From an uncultured Rubrobacteraceae bacterium (GTDB lineage: Bacteria; Actinomycetota; Rubrobacteria; Rubrobacterales; Rubrobacteraceae): a stretch of DNA of 64,000 nt. Under the pieces are notes generated by a model. It was not told the origin of the DNA. It made no database searches and saw nothing but the letters and a program-made list of their open reading frames with translations. Shown one piece after another: positions 54,002-62,959 of the stretch (positions within the stretch are counted from its first letter, which is position 1; each line of letters begins with the position of its first letter). Where the stretch lies: NCBI GenBank assembly GCA_902805975.1, contig CADCUT010000210.1, positions 1 through 64,000 on the forward strand. Reading direction: 5' to 3'. The translations under genes were made by a program, and so were the position numbers.

Positions 54002-54622
54002 GTGGTGGGCTCCGTCCAGGAGTTCCAGCTGGGCGAGAGCTCGGAGGGCAAGTACCTGCACCGGCTCGCCAGGAGGCACGCCAAAGAGACCGGGGACGGC
54101 GACTACCTGCTGGCCGTCGAGTACTTTATCCGGGAGGAGCAGCGGCACGCGGGGTATCTGAGGCAATTTCTAGCCTCCGAAGGGTTCGGCACCGTAAAGG
54201 GGAGGTGGGCCGACGCCGTCTTCAGGAGGCTGCGCCGCGTGGCCAACCTCGAGGTCTCGGTCGGCGTGCTCGTGACGGCGGAGATCGTCGCGAAGGTCTA
54301 CTACGCGGCGCTGAGTGAGGCGACCCGCTCACCGATGCTGCGCGCGATCTGCGGGCGCATCCAGCGCGACGAGGAGGCGCACGTGCGGTTCCAGGCCGAG
54401 CGGCTGGCGATCCTACGCCGTCACCGCTCCCGGCCCGGCATGTCCCTCACGCGCCTGCTCCACCGGACGCTCTTCTGCGGCGCCTGCCTGGTGGTGTGGA
54501 GAAACCACGGCGACGCCATCCGGCGGGGCGGCCTCGGGTTTCGGGCCTACTGGCGGCGCTGCTGGGAAGAGTTCGGCGAAGCCCGCCGCGCGATGGAACC
54601 GGCCGGGTACGAGGATCTCTAG
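54002..54622 (+). CDS. Ferritin-like diiron protein (start probably further upstream)
   Basis: EYFIREEQRHAGYLRQFL ... IQRDEEAHVRFQAERLAIL carboxylate/His motifs; same frame upstream reads RAWLDFFRATEDPEVLPGGGPWLSAEERAAV. Confidence 0.65.
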   Translation: MVGSVQEFQLGESSEGKYLHRLARRHAKETGDGDYLLAVEYFIREEQRHAGYLRQFLASEGFGTVKGRWADAVFRRLRRVANLEVSVGVLVTAEIVAKVYYAALSEATRSPMLRAICGRIQRDEEAHVRFQAERLAILRRHRSRPGMSLTRLLHRTLFCGACLVVWRNHGDAIRRGGLGFRAYWRRCWEEFGEARRAMEPAGYEDL

Positions 54623-54710
54623 AGAAGCCCCGCATCACCCTCCCGGACGGTTTCGACCGCGCCGCTCCTGCTGTAGTATCTTTCGCATCGTCAAAAGGTG
54701 AGGAGAAAAA

Positions 54711-55466
54711 ATGCGAAGGGCGTCTCTCTTGTTCGCGGTCGTGGCGGTGGCGGTTCTCGTATGCGCGGGGGCGGCCTCCGCGATAACCAACGGGCAGCCG
54801 GACGGCGACCGGCATCCCAACGTCGGCGGCCTCGTCAACGACACCCAGTACTCCGACGGCACCTGGCTCTACTGCTCGGGAACGTTGATCTCGCCCACCG
54901 TCTTCCTGACCGCCGCGCACTGCGCTGACGACGGGGCCGGGGTGCGTATCACCTTCGATCCGGCGTACGAGGACGGCGACAGGACCTACGCCGGCACGTT
55001 CCACGCCGACCCGGCGTACCCCGGCACCTCGGCGGATTCCCACGACATCGCCGTGGTCGTCCTGGACAACCCGATCAAGGGCATCAAGCCGGCGGCCCTG
55101 CCCGGGGCGGACTCGCTTTCGGCGCTGTCGAGCAACCAGAAGTTCACCTCGGTCGGGTACGGAGCGTATGAAGTTACGAACGATCCGGGTGGCCACCGGT
55201 ACCTCTACGACGACGTGCGCCAGTACGCCACCGGCACGCTCAACGCCACCAACAAGACCTGGCTGCGCATCTCGATGAACGCCTCGACCGGCAACGGCGG
55301 CACCTGCTACGGCGACTCCGGCGGTCCCAATTTTCTCGGCAACACCGGCGTCATAGCGGCCATCACGATCACGGGCGACGCCGTGTGCCGTTCCACGAAC
55401 GTGACCTACCGCCTCGACACGAAATCGGCGCGCGCCTTCCTCGACGACTACGTGACGCTCCCGTAA
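54711..55466 (+). CDS. Secreted trypsin-like serine protease
   Basis: Signal peptide; CSGTLISPTVFLTAAHC, HDIAVVVLD, CYGDSGGPNFL catalytic triad. Confidence 0.93.
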   Translation: MRRASLLFAVVAVAVLVCAGAASAITNGQPDGDRHPNVGGLVNDTQYSDGTWLYCSGTLISPTVFLTAAHCADDGAGVRITFDPAYEDGDRTYAGTFHADPAYPGTSADSHDIAVVVLDNPIKGIKPAALPGADSLSALSSNQKFTSVGYGAYEVTNDPGGHRYLYDDVRQYATGTLNATNKTWLRISMNASTGNGGTCYGDSGGPNFLGNTGVIAAITITGDAVCRSTNVTYRLDTKSARAFLDDYVTLP

Positions 55467-55524
55467 AAGGGTTCTGCGAACCGCCTAGAGCAGTTCTCCT
55501 GAAGTGTGGGCTCTAGGTTTTAGG

Positions 55525-55573
55525 TTCTAGGGGTGGGTGGTCGGGGCGGGCTCCCGACCACCCACCCCTAGAA
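55525..55573. terminator. Very strong bidirectional hairpin between convergent genes
   Basis: TTCTAGGGGTGGGTGGTCGGG-GCGGGCT-CCCGACCACCCACCCCTAGAA, perfect 21-bp stem, flanked by repeat-family arms. Confidence 0.85.
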
Positions 55574-55628
55574 CCTCGTGCCTCGAACCTCAAGCCCTAC
55601 CAGAGGCGCAACCCTTTCCCAAACCGCT

Positions 55629-58600
55629 TTAATCCCGGCGGCGGCCAGCCTCCTGTAAGGCGGATCTCGTCCATCCCCTGGCGGCGAAGTACCGGGCGTA
55701 GGTCAGGACGAGGTTCCCATCCAGAGCCGGCCGGCGCGGGCCGTCCTCGCCCAGGGCCAGCCTCGTGTTCCTGTCGTCGTAGACGTTGCCGTCCGAGAGG
55801 TCTCCGGCGCCGGGGGCGGCCCCGTGCAGGATGGCGGCCGGACCGTTTTCGTCTTCGGGCGGCGCGGCCTCCAGCCGGCGCAACCATTCCTCGTGCGGGA
55901 GACGCTCCAGCGCGTATCCTCCGTCCTCAAGCCAGTCGAAGACCGTGCTGGCGGGCACAGGGTCGGGGTTGGCGAAGTGGAAGGCCTTGCCGGTCGTTTC
56001 GGGCTTTGAGGCAACGGCGAGTATCGCGGCGGCCACGAAGTCCACGGGCGTCATCTCCATCCTCCAGCCCTCGATCTCGGGGGCCGCCCCGAGGCGCAGG
56101 GACTCGGAGAGGACGGCGCCCTGCAGGTCGCGCGGGTTGGAGGCGCCGGTCTCCGAGTGGCCCGAGATAAACCCTGGACGGTAGACGCAGGCCGGAAGGC
56201 CGCGGGCCACCGCCTCGCGGACGAGCTTCTCGGCCACCCACTTGGACCGGCCGTAGCCGTCCTCGCGGGCGTCCGCCAGGGAGTCGAGGTCGGCGTCCTC
56301 TTTGCAGAGGCCCGCGTCCGGGGGGAAGACCCCATCGGTAGAGACGAAGTGGAACGGCTTGGTCTTGTGGCGGCAGGCCAGGCGCAGCGCCTCGCGCGTG
56401 CCACCCACGTTCGGCGCCTCAAGAGCTGAGTAAGGGTAGACCAGGTTCACGGCGGCGGCGGCGTGGAGCACGAGATCCACCTCGCGCGCCAGCGCGTCGA
56501 ACTTCTCATCGCCCATCCCGAGCAAGGCCTCGCCGAGATCCCCGACGATCGGCACCACGCGGTCCATCCGGTCGGTCGTTATCCCGTAGGACTCCAGGTT
56601 GGAGGCGATGGTCTCGAGCGGGTCCTCATCGCCCCGCCCCCGGACGAGACAGTGGACTCGGGCCTCCGTGGAGGAGAGCAGTCCATCGAGGAGAAAGGCC
56701 CCGAGAAAGCCCGTGGCACCCGTCAGGAATACGTTTTCGGCCTGGGACAGAGTAGTAGCTTCTACCCCGCCTTCCGGCGAAATACCCGGCTCGAGGACGG
56801 CCTCGGCGCGAAGGTCGATCTCCGGGGTAGAAGCGGTGTCGCCGTCGCGCTGGAGGGCTTCGATCCTGTCGCACAGGCCCCTTACGGTCGGGTCTTCCAT
56901 GAAGAGCGGCATCGAGACGTGGACGCCGAAGCCCTCTTCGATCTGGGCCGAGAGCCCGGCGGCGGCGAGCGAGTGCCCGCCGAGGTCGAAGAAGTTGTCT
57001 CCCGCCTCGACCTCGCCCTCGTCCAGGCGGAGCACCTCCTCCCAGATGCCCTTGAGCAGGTTCTCCTTCTCCGCGCGCGGCGCGTCGGCGGCGAGCTTCA
57101 TTGCCGAAAGGTCCCTCTCGGCGCGGACCTGGCGGGGCGGGGGCTGCGGCAGCCTCTTGCGGTCCACCTTGCCCGAGGTAGCCTGGATCGGGAGCGCGTC
57201 GAGCGCCACGTAGACCGCGGGCACGGCGTAGTGGGGCAGGACTTCCCGCAACACACCCCGGATCTCCTTGCTCCGGCCCGTCTCGGGGTTGAGGCTCCAG
57301 CCGGAGAAGCGGTGGTCGTCATTCGGCTCCGGGACCACGTAGGCGACCAGGCGCTTGTCCTCGCCCTCGGCGCCCTCGGTGACCACCACGCAAGCCCTGA
57401 CGGCGACGTTCTCCTCGATGGCCGCCTCCACCGCGCCGAGCTCGACGTTGTAGCCCCTGATCCTGACGCGGAAGTCCGTCCGCCCGAGGATCTCCAGATG
57501 GCCGTCCGGCAGTAAGCGACCCCGATCGCCGGTCCTGTACATCCGCGCCCCGTCTTCCCCGGCGAACGGGTCGGCCACGAAGCGCTCGGCGGTCTTCTCC
57601 GGCAAGTTCACGAAGCCGCGGGCGAGCATGTCCCCCCCGACGACGACCTCGCCGGGCTCCCCTTCCGGCACGGGCCGGAGCTCGTCGTCGAGGATATACA
57701 GGCGCTCGGGGCGCGCGGGACGGCCCACCGGGCAGTACGTAGAGTCCGGGTGGGCCAGCGCCTCGTCAAGCTCCGTGACCGCGACCTCGTGGGTCTCGGC
57801 GATGCTGTAGAGGTTGAAGGAGCGGGCGTCGGGCAGCGCTTCGAGCAGGCGCCGCGCCAGGGTCTTCGTGACCACCTCGCCGCAGACCCAGATCGTCTTC
57901 AGGTCGGGGAGGCGTTCGGCAAGGTCCGGGCTGCTCGCGTCGAGGACCGCCTCCACGAGGGAAGAGGTCATCTGGATCTCGGTGATGCGGTTCTCTTCCA
58001 GGTACCGGACGAGGGCCGGGGGATCGTAGATAACGTCGTCCCCGATGACGTACGAAGCCCCGCCCCGCAAGAGCGGCCTCAAGACCTCCCAAACGAAGAA
58101 GACGCTGCACCCGACCCGGTCCCCCACCCCGTAGTCGCTGACCCCGAAACGCCACAGGTACGAGAGGACCGGCGCCCGGTGCGGGTTCGCGATGCCTTTC
58201 GGCTTACCCGTGGTCCCCGACGAATACGGTATGAAGGCCAGGTTCTCCCGGTCCACCAACGGAGGCTCGTAACCCTCTTCAGGTCTCCCAGGCTCGTCCA
58301 CGTCCATCCGGAAGCTCTCCTGCCACCCTGGCAAACGTCCGGCGTGGGCGTCTTTGGTCAGGACGACGGAGGGTTCGCAATCTGAGAGTACGTCCTCCAG
58401 TTGGGACTCGGGGTAGGCGAGCTCCAGGGGCACGTAAGCGCCGCCGGCCTTCATGGCGGCGAGTATCGCCACCACGTACTCCGCGCAGCGCTCCATGTAC
58501 ACGCCGACGGCCGCGTCCGGCGCGACGCCCACGCTCCGCAGATGGGCGGCGAGCACATCGGCCCGCCGGTCCAGTTCGCCGTAGGTCAGCGTGGTATCCG

Positions 58601-58682
58601 CATCCACCACGGCGGTCGCGTCCGGGGTCTCTCGCGCCTGGCGTTCAAAGAGATCGTGCAGGCAGAGGTCTCGTTCGCTCAT
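55629..58682 (-). CDS. NRPS-like A-T-R protein (adenylation, carrier, thioester reductase)
   Basis: IPYSSGTTGKPKGI, YRTGDRGRLLPDGHLEILGRTDFRVRIRGYNVE; carrier DNFFDLGGHSLAAAGL; reductase VFLTGATGFLGAFLLDGLL with YGRSK. Confidence 0.93.
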   Translation of the reverse strand: MSERDLCLHDLFERQARETPDATAVVDADTTLTYGELDRRADVLAAHLRSVGVAPDAAVGVYMERCAEYVVAILAAMKAGGAYVPLELAYPESQLEDVLSDCEPSVVLTKDAHAGRLPGWQESFRMDVDEPGRPEEGYEPPLVDRENLAFIPYSSGTTGKPKGIANPHRAPVLSYLWRFGVSDYGVGDRVGCSVFFVWEVLRPLLRGGASYVIGDDVIYDPPALVRYLEENRITEIQMTSSLVEAVLDASSPDLAERLPDLKTIWVCGEVVTKTLARRLLEALPDARSFNLYSIAETHEVAVTELDEALAHPDSTYCPVGRPARPERLYILDDELRPVPEGEPGEVVVGGDMLARGFVNLPEKTAERFVADPFAGEDGARMYRTGDRGRLLPDGHLEILGRTDFRVRIRGYNVELGAVEAAIEENVAVRACVVVTEGAEGEDKRLVAYVVPEPNDDHRFSGWSLNPETGRSKEIRGVLREVLPHYAVPAVYVALDALPIQATSGKVDRKRLPQPPPRQVRAERDLSAMKLAADAPRAEKENLLKGIWEEVLRLDEGEVEAGDNFFDLGGHSLAAAGLSAQIEEGFGVHVSMPLFMEDPTVRGLCDRIEALQRDGDTASTPEIDLRAEAVLEPGISPEGGVEATTLSQAENVFLTGATGFLGAFLLDGLLSSTEARVHCLVRGRGDEDPLETIASNLESYGITTDRMDRVVPIVGDLGEALLGMGDEKFDALAREVDLVLHAAAAVNLVYPYSALEAPNVGGTREALRLACRHKTKPFHFVSTDGVFPPDAGLCKEDADLDSLADAREDGYGRSKWVAEKLVREAVARGLPACVYRPGFISGHSETGASNPRDLQGAVLSESLRLGAAPEIEGWRMEMTPVDFVAAAILAVASKPETTGKAFHFANPDPVPASTVFDWLEDGGYALERLPHEEWLRRLEAAPPEDENGPAAILHGAAPGAGDLSDGNVYDDRNTRLALGEDGPRRPALDGNLVLTYARYFAARGWTRSALQEAGRRRD

Positions 58683-59044
58683 GGTTCCCTAACGCTCCCT
58701 CGTGTTTTGTTCCGTGCGCGTCGTCAGCCGCGGCGCGGACGGACCCGCCCTGCCAACCGAAATGCTAGAGACGCCCACGTCAACCGTGGAACCCGTCGCT
58801 CTTCCCATCACGAAACGTCCTTTCCTGATCCTCTGTTCACGACAAAAGCACTGCTGTGATCTGTTCAGGTTGCGACAGGACGCCGCGGGAGAAGTGTCGG
58901 GGCCACGCCCCGGTCGACGACCGTTGCGGGCGAAGAGGCCCGGAGAAGACGGGAAACATAGTACCCCGTCAGCACGCATGTTCCACCGGTTATGCCGAAG
59001 ATACCTTTAAAGTTTTGTTAAGTTTCGTGAAGCTGGTTGGGGCT

Positions 59045-60340
59045 CTAACCTCCCAGGGCGCCGATAATCTCCTGGATGCCGACGTAGAGGAAGATCAAAA
59101 GGGAGACGCCCAGGATCGCGTTGGAGAGCAGGCCGCTGCGGAACTCGCGCGGGACGCGGAGGTTCAGGAGCCAGAGGAGCGTTATGGCGAGGAACGGCAT
59201 AAACAGCGCGCCGAGGGAGGCGTAGATGATCACGATGGCGACCGGCTCGTCGAAGGTGAGCAGTATCAGGGGGGGGAAGGTGATCCAGACGAGAAAAGCC
59301 CTGAAAAAGACGCCCGTCTCAGAGAGGTACTCCTCGCCCTCATCCTCGGGCACCCGGCGGATGGTCCTCACCAGGTCGCCGAAGAGGTAGGCGCCGCCGT
59401 TCCAGGCCCCTGTGATGGAGCTTGTCGCCGCGGCCCAGAAACCGATAAGGAAGAGCCAGCTCGCCACCGGGCCGAAGCGCTCGGAGATGGGGTCAGAGAG
59501 GGCGACGAGTCCCCCCTCGTCGCTTATGCTCGACCCGTTGGCGAAGAGAAGCTCGGCGCCTATGACCAGCATCGCCACCATGAAGATGCCGGTCATTATG
59601 TAGCCGACGCCGAGGTCGGTGCGCATCATCGGGATCCAGGACGGACGCCGCCAGCCGCGCTCGCGCACCCAGTAGGTGTAGGAGACGAGCGTGAACGTCC
59701 CGCCCACGCCGCCGATGACCGCGAGCACGAACGGCAGCGAGCCCTCCGGCATCCGAGGGACGATGGTCCCCATGGCCAGCTCACCGAGGCTCGGGGTGAG
59801 CAGGATCGCGAGCCCGACCACGGTCAGGAACATCACGCCGACAAACACCTCCATCACCCGCTCGAAGAGCTTGTAGCGGCCGAGGATGCAGATCCCGAAC
59901 CCGAAGATCACCGAGTGCAGCACGGCCCACAGCCAGAACGGCATGAGGCCGGGGAACATCGCGTCCGTGGCGAGCGCCGAGGCCGAGGGCGCCGCGGCCC
60001 CGAAGAAGAAGGTGACGAGCGCCAAGTAGACGATAAAGTAGATGCTCGCCCACCAGCCCATGGAGTGCCAGCCCTCAAGGATGGTCGTCCTCGTGGCCAT
60101 GTACCAGCGCCCGAGCCCCTCGGTGAGCGCGAACTTCAGGGCCGCGCCGAGGATGACGGCCCAGATCAAGATGGTCCCGAACTCCGTGCCGGCCGTGAGC
60201 GAGGAGACCATGTCCCCGGCCCCAACACCCGTCGCCGCCACGACGAGGCCCGGCCCGACAAGCTTTAGCCGGTTTCCCCAGCCGGACGGGGCCTCCCCCG
60301 CGGTGGCCTCCCCGGTAGGCCTCTCGGTAACGTCCGCCAT
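59045..60340 (-). CDS. Nramp-related transporter with non-canonical TM1/TM6
   Basis: LKLVGPGLVVAATGVGAGDMVSSLTAGTEFG; 11-12 TM; GFWAAATSSITGAWNGGAYLFGDL. Confidence 0.82.
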   Translation of the reverse strand: MADVTERPTGEATAGEAPSGWGNRLKLVGPGLVVAATGVGAGDMVSSLTAGTEFGTILIWAVILGAALKFALTEGLGRWYMATRTTILEGWHSMGWWASIYFIVYLALVTFFFGAAAPSASALATDAMFPGLMPFWLWAVLHSVIFGFGICILGRYKLFERVMEVFVGVMFLTVVGLAILLTPSLGELAMGTIVPRMPEGSLPFVLAVIGGVGGTFTLVSYTYWVRERGWRRPSWIPMMRTDLGVGYIMTGIFMVAMLVIGAELLFANGSSISDEGGLVALSDPISERFGPVASWLFLIGFWAAATSSITGAWNGGAYLFGDLVRTIRRVPEDEGEEYLSETGVFFRAFLVWITFPPLILLTFDEPVAIVIIYASLGALFMPFLAITLLWLLNLRVPREFRSGLLSNAILGVSLLIFLYVGIQEIIGALGG

Positions 60341-60479
60341 GGGCTCCCCTTCCCGAAAACCGTTCCCCTGGGTGCATTACACACCAGATCCAGCGGGCGC
60401 ACAAATCGGGGTCCTCGCGGGGCGGGCGGTGTTTGCGGGGACTAATCCCCCTGCGGGCGTGGCGCACGACGGTTCGGAT

Positions 60480-60838
60480 CTAGAGCCCTCCTCGCACCCG
60501 CTGCGTAAGGTCCACGGTCATCTCGACGGGATCGCAAGCCGCCACGAGGTCCTCGAGAAGCGTGGCCGCGAGGTCCTCGGCGAAGGCCCTCGTCGCGGAA
60601 GCCCCAGAGAGGTAGAGCTTCATGGCCTTCGACTCCAGAAGGCGCCCCTTCGGGCGGTACGACAGCTTCGGGTCGTAGAAGTCCGGCTGGCCCGTTAGCG
60701 GGCAGATAGCGGTGAGCTCGTCCGTCGTGAACTCAACGACGGCGTCCTTGCCGCCGCGGGACCAGAGACTGTGTCGATATCCTCGGCTCCTATCGGGCCC
60801 CGGGCGTCCCCACCGAGCACCCGCTCTTCTCGTTGCAT
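60480..60838 (-). pseudogene. queF: queF (7-cyano-7-deazaguanine reductase) with apparent frameshift
   Basis: C-terminal frame VVEFTTDELTAICPLTGQPDFYDPKLSYRPKGRLLESKAMKLYL...RGGL; N-terminal MQREERVLGGDARGPIGAEDIDTV in another frame from ATG 60838; frames switch near 60760-60775. Confidence 0.7.
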
Positions 60839-61019
60839 ATAAGCTTCCCGGCACGAGTCGCTCTTGGAAACCATGTTACCCGACACGCAGATGGTGGCCG
60901 CAACGGCCCGGAAGATGGCTAACCCGTCGCCCTCGAAAGAGCGGCCCCAGAGGTTACAGGGCCAGGTGCGCGCACAATAGTTGGGCACCGTATCAGCCCT
61001 ACCAGTAATTCCACGGCAG

Positions 61020-61053
61020 GCTCCCGGTCCAGACCCGCTCCCGGTCCAGACCC
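61020..61053. repeat. 17-bp tandem duplication (GCTCCCGGTCCAGACCC)x2
   Basis: Read directly in an intergenic region. Confidence 0.8.
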
Positions 61054-61229
61054 TACTGGCGTGCGGGCGGGCGACTCATCCAGAAGCCCGGCGCCAGCAA
61101 GCGGAGTCCTGCAGATCTGGAGACCGCGTGTAGCGGGTGTGGCTCCGCGACCTAGCCTTCTCGGCGATGGCGCGGGTCCTCTCGCCCCGCGCTCCCCTCG
61201 ACCTTCCCTATGCACCCGACTACGCAAAA

Positions 61230-61250
61230 GGTAAGGGGAAGCCCCTTACC
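61230..61250 (-). terminator. Hairpin terminator GGTAAGGGG-CTT-CCCCTTACC followed by TTTT
   Basis: Perfect 9-bp stem just past the 61274 stop on the minus strand. Confidence 0.7.
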
Positions 61251-61273
61251 GTGCGGCGACTAGCCGGGACGCC

Positions 61274-61618
61274 TTACAGGCGGTAGTAGCTGCGGACCTG
61301 GCCCTCGTACTCGGAAGTCATCTCCTGACTGCTGCTCAAGGAGGGCGAGTTCTTGACCGCGTCCTGGTGGGTGGAGGCCTGGATGGTCCTGCTGGTGTTG
61401 TCTATGGCGCAGATATCCATCGGAATGAGGCTGGATCCCGTACCCGGAATAAGACCCGCCAACCCCCGCTTTACGGCCACGTACTCGCTCTGGTTGGTCT
61501 CGTTGACGTAGGTGGTGTCCACGGTACCGATCTTCTCGCCGTCGGCGTCCACCACGGTGTAGCCGTCGTACCTGTCGGCCACGGTTCTGAAGCCGCCGGT
61601 TCCTCTTGATGCTCCCAC
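61274..61618 (-). CDS. PRC-barrel/DUF2171-like protein
   Basis: DRYDGYTVVDADGEKIGTVDTTYVNETNQSEYVAVKRGLAGLIPGTGSSLIPMD. Confidence 0.7.
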   Translation of the reverse strand: MGASRGTGGFRTVADRYDGYTVVDADGEKIGTVDTTYVNETNQSEYVAVKRGLAGLIPGTGSSLIPMDICAIDNTSRTIQASTHQDAVKNSPSLSSSQEMTSEYEGQVRSYYRL

Positions 61619-61738
61619 AGGGTGCCTCCTATCCTTTCTGCCTCTCGTCCGGCCTTCTGTACCCCGACCGTGCCGGGAGTAAGCGTGGCGGTTGAAGACC
61701 GTCCGGGCGGGACGGCTCCCGGGCCGCTCCGCTTGTTT

Positions 61739-62185
61739 CTAAGGCCGGGCCTCTTGACGGCGGAAGACGAAGAGCCGCAGGAAGAGGAAGCTCATGGTAG
61801 AGGCGACCACCGTGGAGATGGCCTTGGCCGTGTTGCCGCTGAGCCACGGGGAGAGGTCGGTGTAGGCCCTAAGCCCGTTCGCCGCCAGCCACAGCAGCGC
61901 GCTGCCCACCGCGACGTTGAGCAGACCTTGCGCGGTAAACAAGCCCACCTGTTTGCCGTCGTGATGGGCCTGCTCCCTGAAGGTCCACATCGTGTTCCAC
62001 AGGTAGCTGTTGGCGTTGGCGAGGATCAGCGCCGCCACGTTGCAGAGGACGAGCAGCTCGGGGCTGCCCGTGGGGGCGAGGAGCAAGAGGAGGTTGAGCA
62101 CGCCGACGTCCACGAGCATGTTGGAGATGCCCACAGCCGAGAACTGGGCGTACTTCACGCCGGCCTGTTTTTGGGACCCGCGCAT
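61739..62185 (-). CDS. GtrA-family membrane protein
   Basis: YAQFSAVGISNMLVDVGVLNLLLLL...LANANSYLWNTMWTFRE...STVVASTMSFLFLRLFVFR. Confidence 0.88.
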   Translation of the reverse strand: MRGSQKQAGVKYAQFSAVGISNMLVDVGVLNLLLLLAPTGSPELLVLCNVAALILANANSYLWNTMWTFREQAHHDGKQVGLFTAQGLLNVAVGSALLWLAANGLRAYTDLSPWLSGNTAKAISTVVASTMSFLFLRLFVFRRQEARP

Positions 62186-62482
62186 TCACAGACGATGCCG
62201 CAGGCTCCCGCGTACGCCCGCGTCCCAGCGCACCTCCGTGGCAACGTTCCGCTGCCATGCGCCGAGTTGCCGGGGTCCGGTCCTTTCCAAACGCCCCCGC
62301 GAATGGCAATCCTACACCCGAACCTTTGCAAGCGGGACACCCGGGAACCCCTATGCGGTGTCCGGCACAACCCACAATCAAAACAAGGTTGAGCCCAACA
62401 AGCTTTCGGAGATCGAGGCGCATGCAGATAGACGGCGGAAATTTATCGTCGTGATCGGTGTTTGCCGACGCTCGCCCGTTCC

Positions 62483-62959
62483 CTACAACCTCCGCACCAT
62501 CACGGCGTTCCCCACCAGCAGCAGGATCACCTCCGAGACGGCGACGGAGAGGAAGCCGAGCAGGTAGGGCAGGCCTGTGACAAGCGCGATCACGAGCGCC
62601 ACCCCCGCCGCCGTCCACAACGCGTAGAAGAAGGACGCGACGTAGGTACCGAAGGTCGTCCCGATCCTGCGCGCGATCACCCAGCAAAGGAGGCCGCCGG
62701 TCACGTCCACGAGCGGCATGAACGTCAGCTCCAGGACGCCGAACGGTGAGAAGAGGTTGATGATCACGGTCCCGATGCCGAACGCGAGCGCGAGCGCCGG
62801 GTACCTTATGACGAGCGGCTTGAGCGCCTCCCCGATCCTGAACTGCACCGGCCCGTAGGAGAACGGCGTGATGCTCAGGACCACGTACAGCGCCCCCACC
62901 ACCCCCGCCACCGCGACCCTTCGCGCGGGACTCCCGGACGCCAGCCCCGTCCCAAACAC
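62483..62959 (-). CDS. queT: QueT-family (queuosine-precursor ECF S-component-like) transporter
   Basis: AGVVGALYVVLSITPFSYGPVQFRIGEALKPLVIRYPALALAFGIGTVIINLFSPFGVLELTFMPLVDVTGGLL; GTG overlaps ggt stop (TAGTG). Confidence 0.82.
   Translation of the reverse strand: MFGTGLASGSPARRVAVAGVVGALYVVLSITPFSYGPVQFRIGEALKPLVIRYPALALAFGIGTVIINLFSPFGVLELTFMPLVDVTGGLLCWVIARRIGTTFGTYVASFFYALWTAAGVALVIALVTGLPYLLGFLSVAVSEVILLLVGNAVMVRRL

Noticed and set aside
59006-59022. TTTAAAG/GTTAAG with TTAA at 11-bp spacing downstream of the Nramp-related gene
   Set aside because: Only two weak half-sites, ~325 bp from the nearest start (A-T-R gene); too weak to add to the Pho-box set
58856-60268. 470-aa plus-strand ORF
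   Set aside because: Antisense of the Nramp-related gene, highly charged low-complexity composition
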